Assembly (NCBI GenBank): GCA_937868725.1
Contig: CALMMQ010000122.1
Span: 1-64,000 of the forward strand
From: an uncultured Pleomorphomonas sp.
Lineage (GTDB): Bacteria; Pseudomonadota; Alphaproteobacteria; Rhizobiales; Pleomorphomonadaceae
DNA length: 64,000 nucleotides
Reading direction: 5' to 3'
The notes below the pieces were generated by a model. The model did no database searches. It had not been told where the DNA came from and was given only the letters and a program-made list of their open reading frames with translations. Below are positions 16,786 through 24,995 of the stretch, one piece after another. Within the stretch, counting starts at the first letter, position 1. Every line of letters starts with the position of its first letter. A program made the translations under genes and the position numbers.

Positions 16786-18342
16786 ATGACCCAAGAGGCG
16801 TCCCCGAACATCCTCTCCCGCACGGAGGCCTACCGGCAGCGGTCGACGCGGCGCCGCGACGCGGCACGCACCGTCAAGAACGTACGGGAACGTCTGGCTT
16901 CGCACACGGGCACCAAGCCGGCCTTCGACCACGAAATTCTGTGCGAATACGCTCGCAACCGACTGTCGAGCTGGCCGACCATGGTGCTGATACTGACGGC
17001 GCTGGCCGTTGCAGCCAGCTTCTGGGTCGACCGGTTCTTCATCGCCGCCTGGCTGGTCCTGAGCATGACCATGCTCGGTGTATCGGTGCTGGCCGGTCGC
17101 CGCTTTCTGCGGGTGCCAAACGAAATGGTGCGCCTCACCTACTGGCGCCGTCAGTTCCTGACCTTCGAAGTCCTGAACGGTCTCGCCTTCGTCGGTCTGT
17201 TCTTCCTGCCCAACGCCGTCAGCACCGACACCAGGATCTTCGCCTTTGGCGTGCTGCTGCTGGCGGTGGCCATCAACGCCATGGTCGCCTCGAACGTGCC
17301 GAAGGCGGTGCTGCTGTCGACCGTGCCGGTGGCGCTTGGCGGCGCCTTCCAGCTGATGGGTGAACGGGATTTCGTCGGCTATGCCATGGCCGGCTTTCTG
17401 CTGCTGGCCGAGGGCTTCTTCGCCTTCCTGGCTTTCCGTTTGTGCGCCTCGGCCCTGGCCATGCTGGAGTTCCGTGTCGAGAAGGACGCGCTGATTGCCG
17501 AACTCGAGCAGGCCAAGGCCGTTTCGGACGATAGCCGTCGCCGCGCCGAGGAGGCCAATCTCGCCAAGTCGAAGTTCCTGGCGACGATGAGCCACGAGCT
17601 CAGGACACCGCTCAACGCCATTCTCGGCTTTTCCGAAATCATGATGGGCGAAGTGTTCGGCCCGGTGGGCAACGCCCACTACAAGGAATACGCCAACGAC
17701 ATCCACAGTTCCGGCCAGCACCTGCTCAATCTCATCAACGAGATCCTCGACCTGTCGCGCATCGAAGCCGGCCGCTACCAGCTCAACGAGGAGGCGATCA
17801 TGCTGTCGCTGGTGGTGGAGGAATGCCACCACCTGATGAAACTCAAGGCCAAGACCAAGCAGATCACCATCGTCGAACAGGTGGAACCGGATCTGCCCAA
17901 GCTGTGGGCCGACGAGCGGGCGGTGCGGCAGATCGTCCTCAACCTGATGTCCAACGCCGTCAAGTTCACCCAGATCGGCGGCGAAATCCGCATCCGCATC
18001 GGCTGGACGGCCGGCGGTGGCCAGTATGTGTCGGTCAAGGACAACGGCCCCGGCATTCCGGAGAACGAGATTCCACTGGTGCTGCAGGCCTTCGGTCAGG
18101 GGTCGCTGGCCATCCAGACGGCCGAACAGGGCACCGGCCTCGGCTTGCCGATCTGTCAGGCGCTGGTGCAGATGCACGGCGGCACCATGGACCTCCGGTC
18201 GGTGCTGCGCGAGGGCACGGAAGTGACGGTCACCTTCCCGCCGACGCGCGTCATGGAGGTGATGCCGGCCATCCAGGGCGATCAGCCCAAAAAGATGCGC
18301 CGCGCCATGATGGCCATGGACGAGCAGCGCCGCGCCTCGTGA
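16786..18342 (+). CDS. membrane sensor histidine kinase (PdhS/PleC-like core)
   Basis: A 518-residue histidine kinase. A cytoplasmic N-terminal 60 residues are followed by about six membrane helices (65-225) without an evident periplasmic sensor domain, then a short coiled coil. The HisKA box FLATMSHELRTPLNAILGFSE carries the phospho-accepting His. The following segment, FGPVGNAHYKEYANDIHSSG and LLNLINEILDLSRIEAGRY, is characteristic of the alphaproteobacterial PleC/PdhS/DivJ group acting on DivK/PleD-type regulators. The ATPase domain has N, G1 (DNGPGIP) and G2 (GTGLGL) boxes. No receiver domain or adjacent regulator is present. Assignment to cell-cycle control is inference. Confidence 0.87.
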   Translation: MTQEASPNILSRTEAYRQRSTRRRDAARTVKNVRERLASHTGTKPAFDHEILCEYARNRLSSWPTMVLILTALAVAASFWVDRFFIAAWLVLSMTMLGVSVLAGRRFLRVPNEMVRLTYWRRQFLTFEVLNGLAFVGLFFLPNAVSTDTRIFAFGVLLLAVAINAMVASNVPKAVLLSTVPVALGGAFQLMGERDFVGYAMAGFLLLAEGFFAFLAFRLCASALAMLEFRVEKDALIAELEQAKAVSDDSRRRAEEANLAKSKFLATMSHELRTPLNAILGFSEIMMGEVFGPVGNAHYKEYANDIHSSGQHLLNLINEILDLSRIEAGRYQLNEEAIMLSLVVEECHHLMKLKAKTKQITIVEQVEPDLPKLWADERAVRQIVLNLMSNAVKFTQIGGEIRIRIGWTAGGGQYVSVKDNGPGIPENEIPLVLQAFGQGSLAIQTAEQGTGLGLPICQALVQMHGGTMDLRSVLREGTEVTVTFPPTRVMEVMPAIQGDQPKKMRRAMMAMDEQRRAS

Positions 18343-18355
18343 CGGCGACGGCCGC

Positions 18356-18925
18356 TCAGAGCCAGTTCATGTGCTCAAGCACGATGCCGCAGCCAAGTCC
18401 GATCAGCACCAGCCCGGCGATGACCTCGGCGTAGCAGCCAAGGCGGCATTTCAGCACGCGACCGAGCAGCATGCCGCCGGCGGCCATCAGGAAGGTGGCG
18501 CCGCCGATGGCAAAGGTGATGGTCATGATGTTGACGTCAAGGAAAGCCAGGGACACGCCGACGGCCATGGCGTCGATGCTGGTCCCGACGGCGGTTAGAA
18601 ACAGCGCCCAGCCACCGCTGGCGACCGGCGCTTGTTCTTCCGGCTCGTTGCGTCCGAGATAGGCGGTCAGCGCCATGCGGCCACCGACGAAGCCGAGCAG
18701 CGCAAAGGCGATCCAGTGATCGATCGGCTCGACGTAGCTTGAGGCGGCGTAGCCGCAGGCCCAGCCGATCAACGGCGTGGCCATCTGGACGACCGCGAAC
18801 AGCAGCCCGGTACGGACGACGTCCGACACCGACAGGCGATTGCGCCCTGCCCCCCAGCCCATGGCGGCAAGATAGGTGTCAACCGTCATGGAAAAGGCCA
18901 GCACGGCGATCGAGAGAGGCGACAT
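18356..18925 (-). CDS. mntP: manganese efflux pump MntP
   Basis: MntP exports Mn2+ across the inner membrane. The 189-residue protein has six helices in two repeats, each starting with the acidic motif: SMTVDTYLAAMGWGAG near residue 12 and GTSIDAMAVGVSLAF near residue 110. GGRMALTAYLGR follows helix 3. The start at 18925 fits the usual N-terminus; an in-frame ATG 18 codons upstream falls in the regulatory leader. A manganese riboswitch lies immediately upstream. It is convergent with the histidine kinase gene. Confidence 0.92.
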   Translation of the reverse strand: MSPLSIAVLAFSMTVDTYLAAMGWGAGRNRLSVSDVVRTGLLFAVVQMATPLIGWACGYAASSYVEPIDHWIAFALLGFVGGRMALTAYLGRNEPEEQAPVASGGWALFLTAVGTSIDAMAVGVSLAFLDVNIMTITFAIGGATFLMAAGGMLLGRVLKCRLGCYAEVIAGLVLIGLGCGIVLEHMNWL

Positions 18926-18978
18926 CGCTAGGTTCCGTCGGACTGAGATGACTGGCATGTGGCCGGACGGCAGACGCA

Positions 18979-19214
18979 CCTTGCCCGAAAGGTGTCACCG
19001 TCACGGTCTTGCCTGACCGGTCCGACCGGTCGAACGCGCCACGCAAAACCTTGCGAGCATGTTGACGCGTTCCCGCTCCGATAGCGCCGGCATCGGACTT
19101 GTCCGTGACGGCGACGGCCTGCCGGCGCCTTCATGCGAAGGCTGGACAAGCTGCAGGCCCGCATCGCCGATGCAGAACCTGACTTCGGGCGGTGGCTACT
19201 CCCCGATGACAAGG
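18979..19214 (-). promoter_or_regulatory. yybP-ykoY manganese riboswitch with enlarged arm
   Basis: The minus-strand leader of mntP has the aptamer's fixed parts in order. They are a 5' P1 strand CCTTG (19214-19210), loop 1 GGGGAGTAGCC (19204-19194), the L3 arm GAACGC-GTCAACATGCTCG ending in GTGGC-GCGTTC (about 19072-19034), a GACCGG/CCGGTC hairpin, and the 3' strand ACACCTTTCGGGCAAGG. CACCG after loop 1 pairs with CGGTG before the 3' strand. Extra hairpins between loop 1 and the L3 arm make the element about 236 bases, longer than usual. CACCTT/AAGGTG at the 3' end could be the alternative helix. Mn2+ binding should favour mntP expression. Confidence 0.88.
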
Positions 19215-19255
19215 CTGATAGGGGCAGGCCGGCGCAAAGGCAAGTCAAATCAACT

Positions 19256-19284
19256 ACTTATTTGAGATTGCGACGCATTTGCAA
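19256..19284 (-). promoter_or_regulatory. candidate mntP promoter with Mur/Fur-like dyad
   Basis: On the minus strand TTGCAA (19284-19279), a 17-base spacer and ATAAGT (19261-19256) give a weak promoter about 40 bases upstream of the aptamer. The -35 lies inside the imperfect dyad TTGCGACGCATTTGCAA (plus strand 19268-19284), which resembles Mur/Fur-family sites of rhizobia. The rest of the 19215-19550 gap holds no convincing gene. Confidence 0.4.
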
Positions 19285-19500
19285 TTTTGACAAGGCTACA
19301 CACCGCTCAGAACCACGGCTTGTGTTGTCCGCTGTCGACGCGCGTCAGCAGCATGGCACCCATGCTGCCCCGACCTCGTGCCGGAGCGAGGGTTCAGACC
19401 TGGCCGCGCCCTCGTCGTCGCAACGATGATGCAGTGGTTCAGCCGTGACATCTAGTCCCCAGATGTTGCCGATAAGTCGGCCCACAAGCGTTTGAATCTG

Positions 19501-19551
19501 GTGGACAAAATTGTCATGGCACTGGCGATTCAAATGTCATGCTTTGTCCAC
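19501..19551. repeat. inverted repeat GTGGACAAA ... TTTGTCCAC
   Basis: Perfect 9-bp arms (19501-19509 and 19543-19551) are separated by 33 bases, with a GTCATG copy inside each side. The right arm overlaps the stop codon of the GGDEF-EAL gene. It may be a 3' hairpin of that mRNA; there is no T-run of terminator length. Confidence 0.45.
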
Positions 19552-21791
19552 TAGCCGGCTGCCGATGAGCGGCGATCGATCGCCCGCCGCGAACGCGCCG
19601 CTTCGCCGAGCAAGTGTTTGAACGCGCCAGCCGACATCGGACGCCCCAGCAGGAAGCCTTGCAAATCATCGCAACCCATGGCCTGCAGCGCCTGCAACTG
19701 TTCCGTCGTCTCGATGCCCTCGGCCGTGGTCTTCAGCCCCCTGGCACGCGCCAGTTCGATGATGGCTCCGACGATCGCCTCGTCGCCGCGCGCCTTGCCG
19801 AAACCTCTGATGAAGCTCTGATCGATCTTGATGCGGTCGACGCTGGTGTCGCGCAGCCGCTCGAACGTCGAGAAACCGGTACCGAAATCGTCGAGGGCAA
19901 TGCGGATGCCGGCGGCGCGCAAGGCCTCGAGGTTGGCCAGGCACTGGGCGTTGCCGTCGATCCAGATGGATTCGGTGATCTCGAACTCCAGCCGTCCGGC
20001 CGGCATACCCGTCGTGGCCAGGACGTCCATGACTTTGGCGAGGAAGGTGCTCTCGCGCAACTGCACCACCGACACGTTGACGGCGAGATGGTCGATTTGC
20101 CAGTGCGCCGCCTCGCCGCAGGCGGTTTGCAGCACGTGCAGGCCGAGCCTGGCCATCAGTCCCATTTCCTCGGCGATGGGCACGAACACCGCCGGTGACA
20201 CCTGGCCACGCTCGGGCTCGCTCCAGCGGGCCAGGGCTTCGGCACCGACGATGGTACGGCCATCGGCGGCAAACTTCGGCTGGTAGGCGACCCAGAAGTG
20301 GTCGCCGCTGTCGAGATCGCGACGCATGGCCCTTTCGATGGCGGCGCGGTCGCGAATGAGCGCATCCATCTGGGCACCGAACACCGAGTACTGGCCGCGC
20401 CCGGCCGTCTTGGCATTGTAGAGCGCGACATCGGCCTTGCGCACCAGCTCGGTCCGATCGGTACCGTGCAACGGCGCCATCGACAGGCCGATGGAGAGGC
20501 CGATGAAGATATTGCCGCCGCCGAGGGTGATCGGCTGTTCCACCGCCGCGATCAGCGCCCGGCACAGCGGATCGATCTCCTCGCCACGGCAGTTGCCGAT
20601 GACGATGTTGAACTCGTCGCCACCGACGCGATAGATGCGGCCGCGATCGCCGAGCACCTGGCGCAGGCGGCCAACGACGACGTTGATGACGGCGTCGCCG
20701 GCGGCGTGACCCAGCGTGTCGTTGACTTGCTTGAAGCGATCGAGATCGAGATAGAGCACGGCCAGCGCTTCGCCCGCCTTGCCGCTGACCACGTCGGCCA
20801 GCTGGGCGTCGATCTCGTCGACGAACAGCGCCCGGTTGGGCAGACCGGTCAGCGCATCGTGGTGGGCGAGATAGCGGATGCGGTCCTCGTGGCCCTCCTC
20901 GGCGACGCGGCGGCGATAGAGCGCGAACACCAGGATCAGCACCACGGCCAGTACGGCCAGGGCGGCGGAAAACGCCCCTGTCTGCACCGAACTCAGGAAG
21001 GCCCTTCCGGGCTGAAACGGCCGCCAGGTGTAATAGCCGAGCGTCATGCCGCTGAGGTCGACCAGCGGCAGGTTGGCGGCCAGCGGTTCCTGACTGCGTC
21101 CCAGCTCGAAGCGGAGATCGTCGAGCAGATAGTCCTTCTCGAGGGCGGCAATGAAACGAACGTCGAGGAAGCGGATGGCGACGTGGATATACTCGTGACC
21201 CGGCTCCGGGCCGACATTGCCGTGCTCGGCGTATACCGGCTTCAGGCTGATCACCACCGGCCGGCGATCGATCAGCGCGAAATCGACCTCGCCGATGGAG
21301 CGGAGATAGGAGTCGGCCGGCAACACTTCGCCGACGGCCAGACGCTGCCTGAGGCGGCCCAGCGACACGCGCGTCTGCCTGTAGCGGTCATAGAAGGCCT
21401 TGGGCGCCTGATCGCTGCCGTTGCTGAAGGCGTAGACCGGCTTGTTGGTGCCGTCGAGCACATAGGCTTCATCGATGCCGAGACCGGCATAGAGCTTGGC
21501 GCCGAGACGGGCGTCGTTCCAGACCGTCGGCGACAGCGCCCAGAAATCCGGTGTCGTTCCGTTCCAGTAGGTGGCGATTTCCTGGCTTTCGGCGATCGAC
21601 TTGCGGGCGTTGCGCACGCCGAGATTGACCAGCTCGCGCTGGCGGGCGGCCGAAACGCCGTCGATGGTTTGCGTCGACCAATCGAAGAAGATCAAAACAC
21701 CGGCGATCACCGTCAGTGTCACCAACACCGATGGTAGTAACGTGGTCAGGAGAAAGTTGCCCCGGAAGCCGATACGAGCCATTGCGGGCAT
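19551..21791 (-). CDS. membrane GGDEF-EAL cyclic-di-GMP enzyme with CHASE4-like sensor
   Basis: A 746-residue c-di-GMP turnover protein. Helix 1 (about 10-38) and helix 2 (about 260-285) bracket a periplasmic domain containing ATYWNGTTPDFWALSPTVWND, which looks like CHASE4. The GGDEF domain has YRVGGDEFNIVIGN, so the cyclase motif is intact, but the RxxD inhibitory site expected upstream is replaced (GDRG). The EAL domain has GAEALARWSEP, DDFGTGFSTFERL and RIKIDQSFIRGF, so phosphodiesterase residues are also intact. The net activity cannot be decided from sequence. ATG 21782 is an alternative start; neither has a strong ribosome site. It stands alone. Confidence 0.92.
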   Translation of the reverse strand: MPAMARIGFRGNFLLTTLLPSVLVTLTVIAGVLIFFDWSTQTIDGVSAARQRELVNLGVRNARKSIAESQEIATYWNGTTPDFWALSPTVWNDARLGAKLYAGLGIDEAYVLDGTNKPVYAFSNGSDQAPKAFYDRYRQTRVSLGRLRQRLAVGEVLPADSYLRSIGEVDFALIDRRPVVISLKPVYAEHGNVGPEPGHEYIHVAIRFLDVRFIAALEKDYLLDDLRFELGRSQEPLAANLPLVDLSGMTLGYYTWRPFQPGRAFLSSVQTGAFSAALAVLAVVLILVFALYRRRVAEEGHEDRIRYLAHHDALTGLPNRALFVDEIDAQLADVVSGKAGEALAVLYLDLDRFKQVNDTLGHAAGDAVINVVVGRLRQVLGDRGRIYRVGGDEFNIVIGNCRGEEIDPLCRALIAAVEQPITLGGGNIFIGLSIGLSMAPLHGTDRTELVRKADVALYNAKTAGRGQYSVFGAQMDALIRDRAAIERAMRRDLDSGDHFWVAYQPKFAADGRTIVGAEALARWSEPERGQVSPAVFVPIAEEMGLMARLGLHVLQTACGEAAHWQIDHLAVNVSVVQLRESTFLAKVMDVLATTGMPAGRLEFEITESIWIDGNAQCLANLEALRAAGIRIALDDFGTGFSTFERLRDTSVDRIKIDQSFIRGFGKARGDEAIVGAIIELARARGLKTTAEGIETTEQLQALQAMGCDDLQGFLLGRPMSAGAFKHLLGEAARSRRAIDRRSSAAG

Positions 21792-21928
21792 GCTCTGAGC
21801 TTGTGGGTCGATGCCGAACCCCAGCGTAGGCTGGATTCCCTAACGATCAATGCCTTTTCCGTCGAAGGACCCGGCAACTCCAGCCGTCGGCCCAGGACCA
21901 TGACCGAACGCAGGCGTCCTGGCCGCCA

Positions 21929-22918
21929 TCAGGCAACGTCAACGACGATGCGCCCCCGGACGGTGCCGGCGACGATCGCCTCGGCGGCGGCGATGGCGCC
22001 GGCAAGCGGTACGTGGGTGGTGAGCGCGGCAAGGTGCTGCCGATCGACGCTGTGCGCCAGTCGCTCCCAGACGGCGCGGCGACGCGCCATGGCGACGTCG
22101 ACCGAGTTGATGCCGACCAGCGACACGCCGCGCAGGATGAACGGGGCAACGCTGGCCGGCAGTTCCATGCCGCCGACGTTGCCGCAGGCCGTGATCACGC
22201 CTTCCGGCACCGTCGCCGCCAGCACGTTGACCAGCGTCTGGCCACCAACGCAATCGACACCAGCCACCCAGCGTGGCCGGACCAGCGGTTTGCCGGGCGC
22301 GGCGAGTTCGGCGCGGTCGATTACCTCGGCGGCGCCCAGCGAGACGAGAAAGGCAGCTTCGGCGGCCTTGCCGGTGACGGCGACGACGCGCCAGCCGGCC
22401 CGGGCCAGCAGCATCACCGCCAGCGAACCGACGCCGCCGGTGGCCCCGGTCACCACCACCGGCCCATCGGCGGGAACGAGGCCGGCGCGTTCGATGGCCC
22501 GCAGGCACAGCATGGCGGTGAATCCGGCCGTGCCGATGGCCATGCAGTCCGACGCCGTCAGATCGCCCGGCCGCCGCATCAGCCAGCCGGCCGGCAGGCG
22601 CGCCCGCTCCGCCCAGCCGCCAAGGTGAACCTCGCCGACGCCCCAGCCGTTGAGGATGACCTGGTCGCCGGCGACGAAACGGCGGTCGCGCGAGCTCTCC
22701 ACCTCGCCAGCCAGATCGATGCCGGGCACCATCGGCCAGCGGCGCACCACCGGCAGCTTGCCGGTGACGGCTAGGCCGTCCTTGTAGTTGACCGAGGAGT
22801 GACTGATGCGCACCGTCACCTCGCCGGCCATGAGGTCGGACTCGGTGAGCCGGCGCAAGGTGGCAGCCTGCTGGCCGTCGCCGTCGCGCTCGACGACAAC
22901 CGCTTGGAATCCCTCCAT
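21929..22918 (-). CDS. acrylyl-CoA reductase-type quinone oxidoreductase (AcuI/YhdH family)
   Basis: A medium-chain reductase of 329 residues. The family start QAVVVERD is followed by SHSSVNYKDGLAVTGK and VPGIDLAGEVESS. NGWGVGEVHLGGWAERAR and the NADPH site VVTGATGGVGSLAVMLLARAGW come next. Zinc ligands are absent, as expected for YhdH/AcuI proteins, which reduce acryloyl-CoA to propionyl-CoA with NADPH. GGGAGGGACGG precedes the start at 22918. It could serve 3-hydroxypropionate or malonate semialdehyde disposal, but it lies 22 kb or more from the pyrimidine locus, so the link is speculative. Confidence 0.88.
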   Translation of the reverse strand: MEGFQAVVVERDGDGQQAATLRRLTESDLMAGEVTVRISHSSVNYKDGLAVTGKLPVVRRWPMVPGIDLAGEVESSRDRRFVAGDQVILNGWGVGEVHLGGWAERARLPAGWLMRRPGDLTASDCMAIGTAGFTAMLCLRAIERAGLVPADGPVVVTGATGGVGSLAVMLLARAGWRVVAVTGKAAEAAFLVSLGAAEVIDRAELAAPGKPLVRPRWVAGVDCVGGQTLVNVLAATVPEGVITACGNVGGMELPASVAPFILRGVSLVGINSVDVAMARRRAVWERLAHSVDRQHLAALTTHVPLAGAIAAAEAIVAGTVRGRIVVDVA

Positions 22919-23143
22919 CCGTCCCTCCCGTGGCTGACATGTCCGTTTACCATGATCGGGCAACTTGCGCACGCCCGCGCGACACCCTGGGGCGGCAAGA
23001 TGGCGCGGAACCGGCATCGGCGGCGGCGGCGGCAGCGGGATTTACCCAATCGCAAGGTTAATCGGGCATGGTTGAGACTGCCGAAACGGCTGTGTCCCAG
23101 CAGGTCCGCTGTCGTGCCGTTTCCGCCGGAGGCTCAGATCGTC

Positions 23144-24373
23144 ATGCGTCGCAGTCACCGTCCGTCTGGTGGACGTCCTGCCGCCCGCAGCGTGCTGCTG
23201 GCCAGCTTTGGCGCCGTCGCCCTGATGCTGGCACCGACACCGGTGGCCTATCAGGACATTGCCGGCCTGATCATTGATTCCATCGATCCAGCCACCCGCT
23301 GGGCGGTGACGCTCAGCCAGGGACCGGGCGGAGAAACCACCGTCGTGGCGCCGCGCTTCGACGAAGCCGGCGGTACGGCCCACGTCGAACTCAACGGCGG
23401 CTCGGTGGTGCTCGAAGGGGCGGGCGACATCATCACCGGGGCGGTCGATGCGTCAGCGGCGGTGCCGGACGAAGACCGCATCGATCGCAGCTGGAAGGGC
23501 GACCTGCCGATGACGGTGACCGGACCGCCGACGGCGCGCGGCTTCTCGGCCGGGTCGGTGGGCGGTGATGAAAGCCGCCTTGAGCCACCCCGAAACCCGT
23601 CGACCATGGGCTTTGAGTCCTCGTCGGCACCGTTGTCGATCCTGGCCATTGCCCGCTTCATCGGCCCGCAGACCGACACGACGGCCGTGGCAGCGCTCGA
23701 CCCCATGCCGCTGCCGCAGCGCAAGCCGCACATGACCCAGCTCGTCGCGGCCAGCTACCCGATGCGGCACTTCAAGCCGGCGACGACCAATCGCGCCGCT
23801 TCCGAGCTGATCGCCGCCTATGCGCCGGATACCTCGGTGGTGAGCCAGGACATGTTCGCCGCCCTGTTTGCCGTTCCCGGCAGCAAGCCGCCGGTGCCGG
23901 CGCCGCTGCGCAATCCCGGCGATCACTGGTGGGCGGTCAATCCGCTGCCGGCCTCGGTGTTCGACCCCAAGCAACAGAAATGTCTGGCCGAGGCCATCTA
24001 TTTCGAGGCACGCAGCGAAACCCACCGCGGTCAGGTGGCGGTGGCACAAGTGGTGCTCAACCGCGTCAAGAACCCCGCCTATCCGGCAACGATCTGCGAC
24101 GTCGTTTACCAGAACCGCAACCTTTACAACGAGTGCCAGTTCTCCTTCGCTTGCGACGGGATTCGGGATGTGGTCTATTCCATCCCAGCCTGGAAACGAG
24201 CACAGAAGATCGCCTGGGACATCACCCACGGCCTCGTCTGGCTCGACGAGATCGGCACTGCGACCCACTACCACGCCACCTACGTGCGGCCGAACTGGGC
24301 CAGCGTCTTCACGAAGAAGGCCAGGATCGGCCTGCACGTGTTCTATCAGACGGTGCATGGTGGTTGGAGCTGA
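23144..24373 (+). CDS. SleB-like cell-wall hydrolase (Hydrolase_2)
   Basis: A 409-residue envelope protein. An N-terminal hydrophobic segment (about residues 17-38, SVLLASFGAVALMLAPTPVA) is a signal anchor. A long low-complexity region of about 220 residues follows. The C-terminal Hydrolase_2 domain begins KQQKCLAEAIYFEARSE, with QVAVAQVVLNRVKNPAYP, ICDVVYQN and QFSFACDG, the hallmarks of SleB/CwlJ-type lytic enzymes widespread in Rhizobiales. A catalytic Glu lies in the EAIYFEAR helix. GGAGG lies 12 bases before the start. It is divergent from the reductase gene. The next small gene begins 4 bases after its stop and may be cotranscribed. Confidence 0.88.
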   Translation: MRRSHRPSGGRPAARSVLLASFGAVALMLAPTPVAYQDIAGLIIDSIDPATRWAVTLSQGPGGETTVVAPRFDEAGGTAHVELNGGSVVLEGAGDIITGAVDASAAVPDEDRIDRSWKGDLPMTVTGPPTARGFSAGSVGGDESRLEPPRNPSTMGFESSSAPLSILAIARFIGPQTDTTAVAALDPMPLPQRKPHMTQLVAASYPMRHFKPATTNRAASELIAAYAPDTSVVSQDMFAALFAVPGSKPPVPAPLRNPGDHWWAVNPLPASVFDPKQQKCLAEAIYFEARSETHRGQVAVAQVVLNRVKNPAYPATICDVVYQNRNLYNECQFSFACDGIRDVVYSIPAWKRAQKIAWDITHGLVWLDEIGTATHYHATYVRPNWASVFTKKARIGLHVFYQTVHGGWS

Positions 24374-24377
24374 TGCC

Positions 24378-24833
24378 TTGAGGATATTCGCCGTCGCGGC
24401 CGCTTTGCTGTTCGTCACCCCTGCCGCCGCCGAGCAGGTCTTTTTCCGGGGTACACTGAACTTCACCTCGACGAGCAATTGCGCCTACCAGACGGTCGGC
24501 TCGCATTACGGCTCGATGTACGCGCCGCGCCTCATCGGCGACAACGGCGAGCATGCCGTCATCACCCTGTTCAGCGACCTCAACGCCGCCGCCCTCGATC
24601 TGGCCGACTACGAATTCAGCAAGACGCTGCGCACCGTCACCGTGACGGGAATTGGCGCTGCCGCCTACACCTCGACCGCCAAGGTCAGCGTCTATTCCCG
24701 TTCGCCGGCCACCATGACGACGGCGACGCGCTTTGTCCTGCTCAAGGGCTACATCCAGTCACCCTGGGACGATCCCGGCATCAACGGCGTCAAGTGCAAG
24801 GTCGGATTCGAAGCCGCCTACACGCGCAACTGA
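24378..24833 (+). CDS. small exported protein of unknown function
   Basis: An open frame of 151 codons starting at TTG 24378, four bases after the wall-hydrolase stop, with GGAG nine bases upstream. Residues 1-15 are a clear signal peptide (IFAVAAALLFVTPAAA) cleaved before EQVFFRG. The mature part is beta-rich with two cysteines (SNCAYQT and VKCKVGFEAAY), which could form a disulfide. I do not recognise the family. The unusual start codon is the least certain part; no ATG fits. The position suggests an envelope role alongside the hydrolase. Confidence 0.62.
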   Translation: MRIFAVAAALLFVTPAAAEQVFFRGTLNFTSTSNCAYQTVGSHYGSMYAPRLIGDNGEHAVITLFSDLNAAALDLADYEFSKTLRTVTVTGIGAAAYTSTAKVSVYSRSPATMTTATRFVLLKGYIQSPWDDPGINGVKCKVGFEAAYTRN

Positions 24834-24995
24834 CGCCGCGCTCCCGGCCTGGCCGAACGATCACGCCCGTGCGCCGCCAGCGTGCCGACCTGTCGTCTAC
24901 CGAGGCTAACGGGGATGACTTTTCAGCAAGAACCGACTAATCAGGCCCAACACGTCTTGATGGCCGGCGCAGCGCCGCATCCTCCGAGGTTTTCC

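Noticed and set aside
19345..19533. 62-codon frame on the minus strand upstream of mntP
   Set aside because: No ribosome site, no family features and it lies in the promoter side of the riboswitch-controlled gene.
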